This document shows, piece after piece, positions 61,072-64,000 of a stretch of DNA of 64,000 nucleotides. The stretch is from Helopsaltes ochotensis (Eukaryota > Chordata > Aves > Passeriformes > Locustellidae): the NCBI GenBank assembly GCA_013400155.1, contig VXBM01001029.1, forward strand, positions 65,774 to 129,773, read 5' to 3'. The notes under the pieces were generated by a model. The model did no database searches. It worked only from the letters and a program-made list of their open reading frames with translations, and was not told the DNA's origin. Each line of letters starts with the position of its first letter. The stretch's first letter is position 1. Position numbers and translations under genes: made by a program.

Positions 61072-64000
61072 TGAAGGATTTTATACACCATGTACTACCT
61101 GCTTAGAAGTATGACTTCTGAATGGCTTCTTCACTCCTCAAGGGTGTTAACACTCTCAGGGTTCTAAGAATGAGTCTTGCATTTAAAGCACATCCAGAAA
61201 GACTTTGACTAGTGCCCCTACACAGGAAAAGAGGGAATTTTTCAAAGGAGAAGTAAAGTCACCCTGAGCCCTCACTTAATATTGGAGGCAAAACCCATCC
61301 CACCAGTTTCCTTTAACATAGAGTTCTTTAATATGCCAACACATTCATTTCCATACTCCCACCATGATATCTTGGATGCTTTCCTGGAGGCAGCGTGACA
61401 GCCAAGAGCTCATGATTGCCATCATCACTCACTGAAACAGAAGAAATGGACAAAAAGGTACTGTGATGTTCAAGCCTCTTGTGAGCAAAATGGAGCTCTG
61501 ATGATCTCCTGGGGTTAAGGAGCGTGGACCAGCGCTGGACAAGGACAAAGTGCATGAAACCATTCAAATCCTTGTATATATACATGTGTATGTATATAGG
61601 TATGCTACAAAACAGGAACTACAGGTAAAGAGATTGAGGTGCAGAGGAACAAACTCTGAGGAAGAAGAACAGGGAAAGAGAACATTTGAAAAGAAGCCTC
61701 ATTTATGCTATTTTAGCACCATAAAAATGTCTTGGTTTGTCACTTTGCTGAAGGGAGGAGGATAAGAAGGCAAGTATTAAACAATTCAATCGATAACAGC
61801 TGCAAATGTGAATCAGATTAAAAGAATGACTCATTCCCATTCTCATGGTCAATTACCAAAGTCTGCTGAGGCAGCTGATGCTAGAAGTTTCATCAGTGCA
61901 ATTTCATGATCTGTAGTCCTGAGGGTGACTCAAGTTATGGGCAGTCAGACCTTGGCCCATCACCTGAACTGGAAAAGGATTTCCTGCCCTCACCCAGCCA
62001 AAGGACTAGGGTCATGACAGTGTCTCTGCAGGGGAAGTGATGCTGACCCTGTTGCAAAACCCCAGCACTGCAAAGAAGCACCAGCACCCCCGTACATCTC
62101 GGTTTTTTGAAAGCGAAGTGTGGAGAAGAGATGAAGCCTAATCCTGAATGAGCGTTGAACCCTTCTCTTCCTAGATTTGGATGTGATGTTTATCAGAGCA
62201 AGAGGGGCATAGGCAGGATCTAGGATTTGTCTTACATTTTTGCTTCCCACCAGTAAATACAGGGGGTTTTGTGCTAGCTTCTCAATTGGAACAAGAGTCA
62301 AGACAGATATCTCAAAATACTTCCCTGTGATCCCTTGGATATTTACATCCGTTTTGGCTCTGTGAAACAGCACAAATGCAATTTCACCTCTCAGAAGAAA
62401 AATCTGCACCTCTCATGAAGACATCTCTATTCAAGAGCAGCTGCTTACAGCATACTTCCACTTCCTTCCCTGGACTCTGAAGTTGCTGTTAGTTCACAGC
62501 CCAGCAGCTAAACACAGAGCCTTGGCTCCTCTTTCTGCCACTGTCCAGGGCCAGAAAAATCAAGGAAAGACTGGAGAGCACAGACAATTCAGAGGAGTGT
62601 TTGCCTGTACAAAATATTTTTCCCAGCTAGGAAGTCTGCTTGCCCTTTGGCAAGTTTAACTCCTTGCACAGAGAGTTTCATCATGAGTGTTTTTGCATTG
62701 AGGACCTTTGAAGTGAAAGGCAGTAACTCTTTTGACCGAGGCATATTGCAACATCATCACCCTTAAATAGCCACAAGCCCATATTGTTGTCATCCCTCTA
62801 TTTTATTCTAATGAGGCCACTGCAACCCTTTTGACATTTAGGCAGGGAGGTAATTAGCCAGACATTGCATTTTTAATAGTGGCAGTTTGCCTCAGAAGCC
62901 TTGTTTTTCTAAAGCTGACCTGTTGAGTGATTCAATAGGTTCGTATTAATATATGGCACAGTACGGCTCCATGGGTTAGCACCCTAAATCTGCCAGATGG
63001 CTCATTAGAAAGACAAGCAGCAGAAGAAAATTCACTATCAAAGATGGCATTGTGGCAGCAGCATCCATTAGCCTGAAGTTCACAACAAATAGCTACCATG
63101 CCTAGGCATTTTTGAGTACACTGCAGTTTCAACCAGGATGGAGGAGAAGATCAAATTTAGAAAACTAGGGCTTTAAATAGAGGTTCAGTTCAAAAATAAA
63201 GTGTACCCTTGGAAGTTATGTTCCTACAATAAATTTAGAAACAAGAACAGAATAAAAAATTTACTACCATTCTCAGGTGACAGGCAGTGTAGTCAGGTGG
63301 ACATCCCTGAGTATGACATGCTGTTTCAAATACAGACTTCCAGGAAAAGCAGGGGCAGCATGATATCTTCTTTTTCTGTTTATTGCACAGTGCTAAGAAC
63401 ATCAGAGATGTGTGAAAAACTATAAATCTTCATATGCAGGCAATCTGTCTCAAATGGCCTGACAGCTCCTGTCTATAGTTTTGTGTACTTGCTGGTTGTC
63501 TCCTGGTTTCCAAGTAATGAGTATCTCTGTGGCCAAATTTTCAAACCTCTGCTTCTAACTAGGCCCAGAAATAACAGCCTATTCAGATGTGCTCTACCCA
63601 TACCAGCTTTGAGTCTGACATGCTTGGACAGACTTTCTAAAGCATTTGACAATAATAGTCCAACAATAGCCTGAAGAGGATTGGGTAAGATACTGGGCCC
63701 AAAAATTTTGTGGTGGGAAAAATACATTATTTCCAACAACTAAATTTCATTCCAAAGAGGCAAGCTTGTTTGTTATCAGAATACAGGGAAGAAGGAATTG
63801 AACACAGAAGGAGAAATAAGAATGGGTGTTTGTATTTGTTTAATTTGGAGAAGGGAATAATTTTTCTGCTCACTGATATTCTATAGGGGATTCCATGCAG
63901 TGTTTTGTTTACTTCTGAAAAACATTCATGAACAAAATACAATATATGATACATGTATATGTACATGTATGATATATTAACAACACATTAGCTCTTATGA
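61072..64000. other. Non-repetitive right end, no gene recognised
   Basis: About 2.9 kb. The minus frame 61990-62409 (139 codons) has balanced composition but no known domain. The stretch 62640-63110 has no repeat character and contains TAAT cores (TAATGAGG near 62810, GTAATTAGC near 62851, TTTTTAATAG near 62871), which could suggest an ancient regulatory element but is not proof. Close to the right edge, 63949-63970 is a small hairpin with 9-base arms ATACATGTA and TACATGTAT around a 4-base loop. Confidence 0.4.

Overview
This window reads as vertebrate nuclear DNA, most probably from a bird. The main evidence is the repeats. It carries at least five, probably six, pieces of CR1, the dominant LINE of birds and other reptiles, and one LTR/endogenous-retrovirus remnant of a kind I recognise as widespread in avian genomes. 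It also has several simple-sequence tracts, including a long CTTC/CTTCC-type tract broken by a single undetermined base. There are no operons, Shine-Dalgarno-led genes, CRISPR arrays or recognisable tRNA/rRNA genes. I could not recognise any intact host protein-coding gene. Almost all open frames are short and look like chance frames in A+T-rich DNA. The window is best described as intergenic or deep-intronic sequence.

Layout. 1 to about 1200 is a CR1 reverse-transcriptase fragment on the minus strand that continues past the left edge. 1.2-20.4 kb is mostly single-copy-looking DNA. It holds a 35-bp tandem duplication (10.1 kb), a perfect 26-bp palindrome (11.24 kb), a GGA purine tract (11.55 kb) and the CTTC tract (17.46-17.68 kb). 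20.43-22.10 kb is the LTR/retroviral remnant. 22.1-28.1 kb has no recognisable gene. 28.09-34.39 kb is a CR1 nest: a plus-strand copy, a minus-strand copy facing it tail to tail, a short decayed CR1-like tail, and a second plus-strand copy. 34.4-64 kb is again mostly non-repetitive. It includes two G+C-richer islands (35.8-36.8 and 38.2-39.5 kb), a mirrored ATT/AAT microsatellite (43.8 kb), a CATCT pentanucleotide array (53.9 kb), a short CR1 tail (57.06 kb) and a possible LTR-like segment ending in a 32-base A run (about 60.5-61.0 kb).

No gene network can be described, because no working gene was found. Both CR1 copies that span the reverse-transcriptase active-site box have Gly in place of the first Asp of the FADD motif, and all CR1 pieces are truncated or frameshifted, so none looks able to move by itself. 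The most distinctive non-repeat signal is the 26-bp perfect palindrome. A few open frames with splice-like borders or protein-like composition are listed as weak leads. I found no convincing new biological system.
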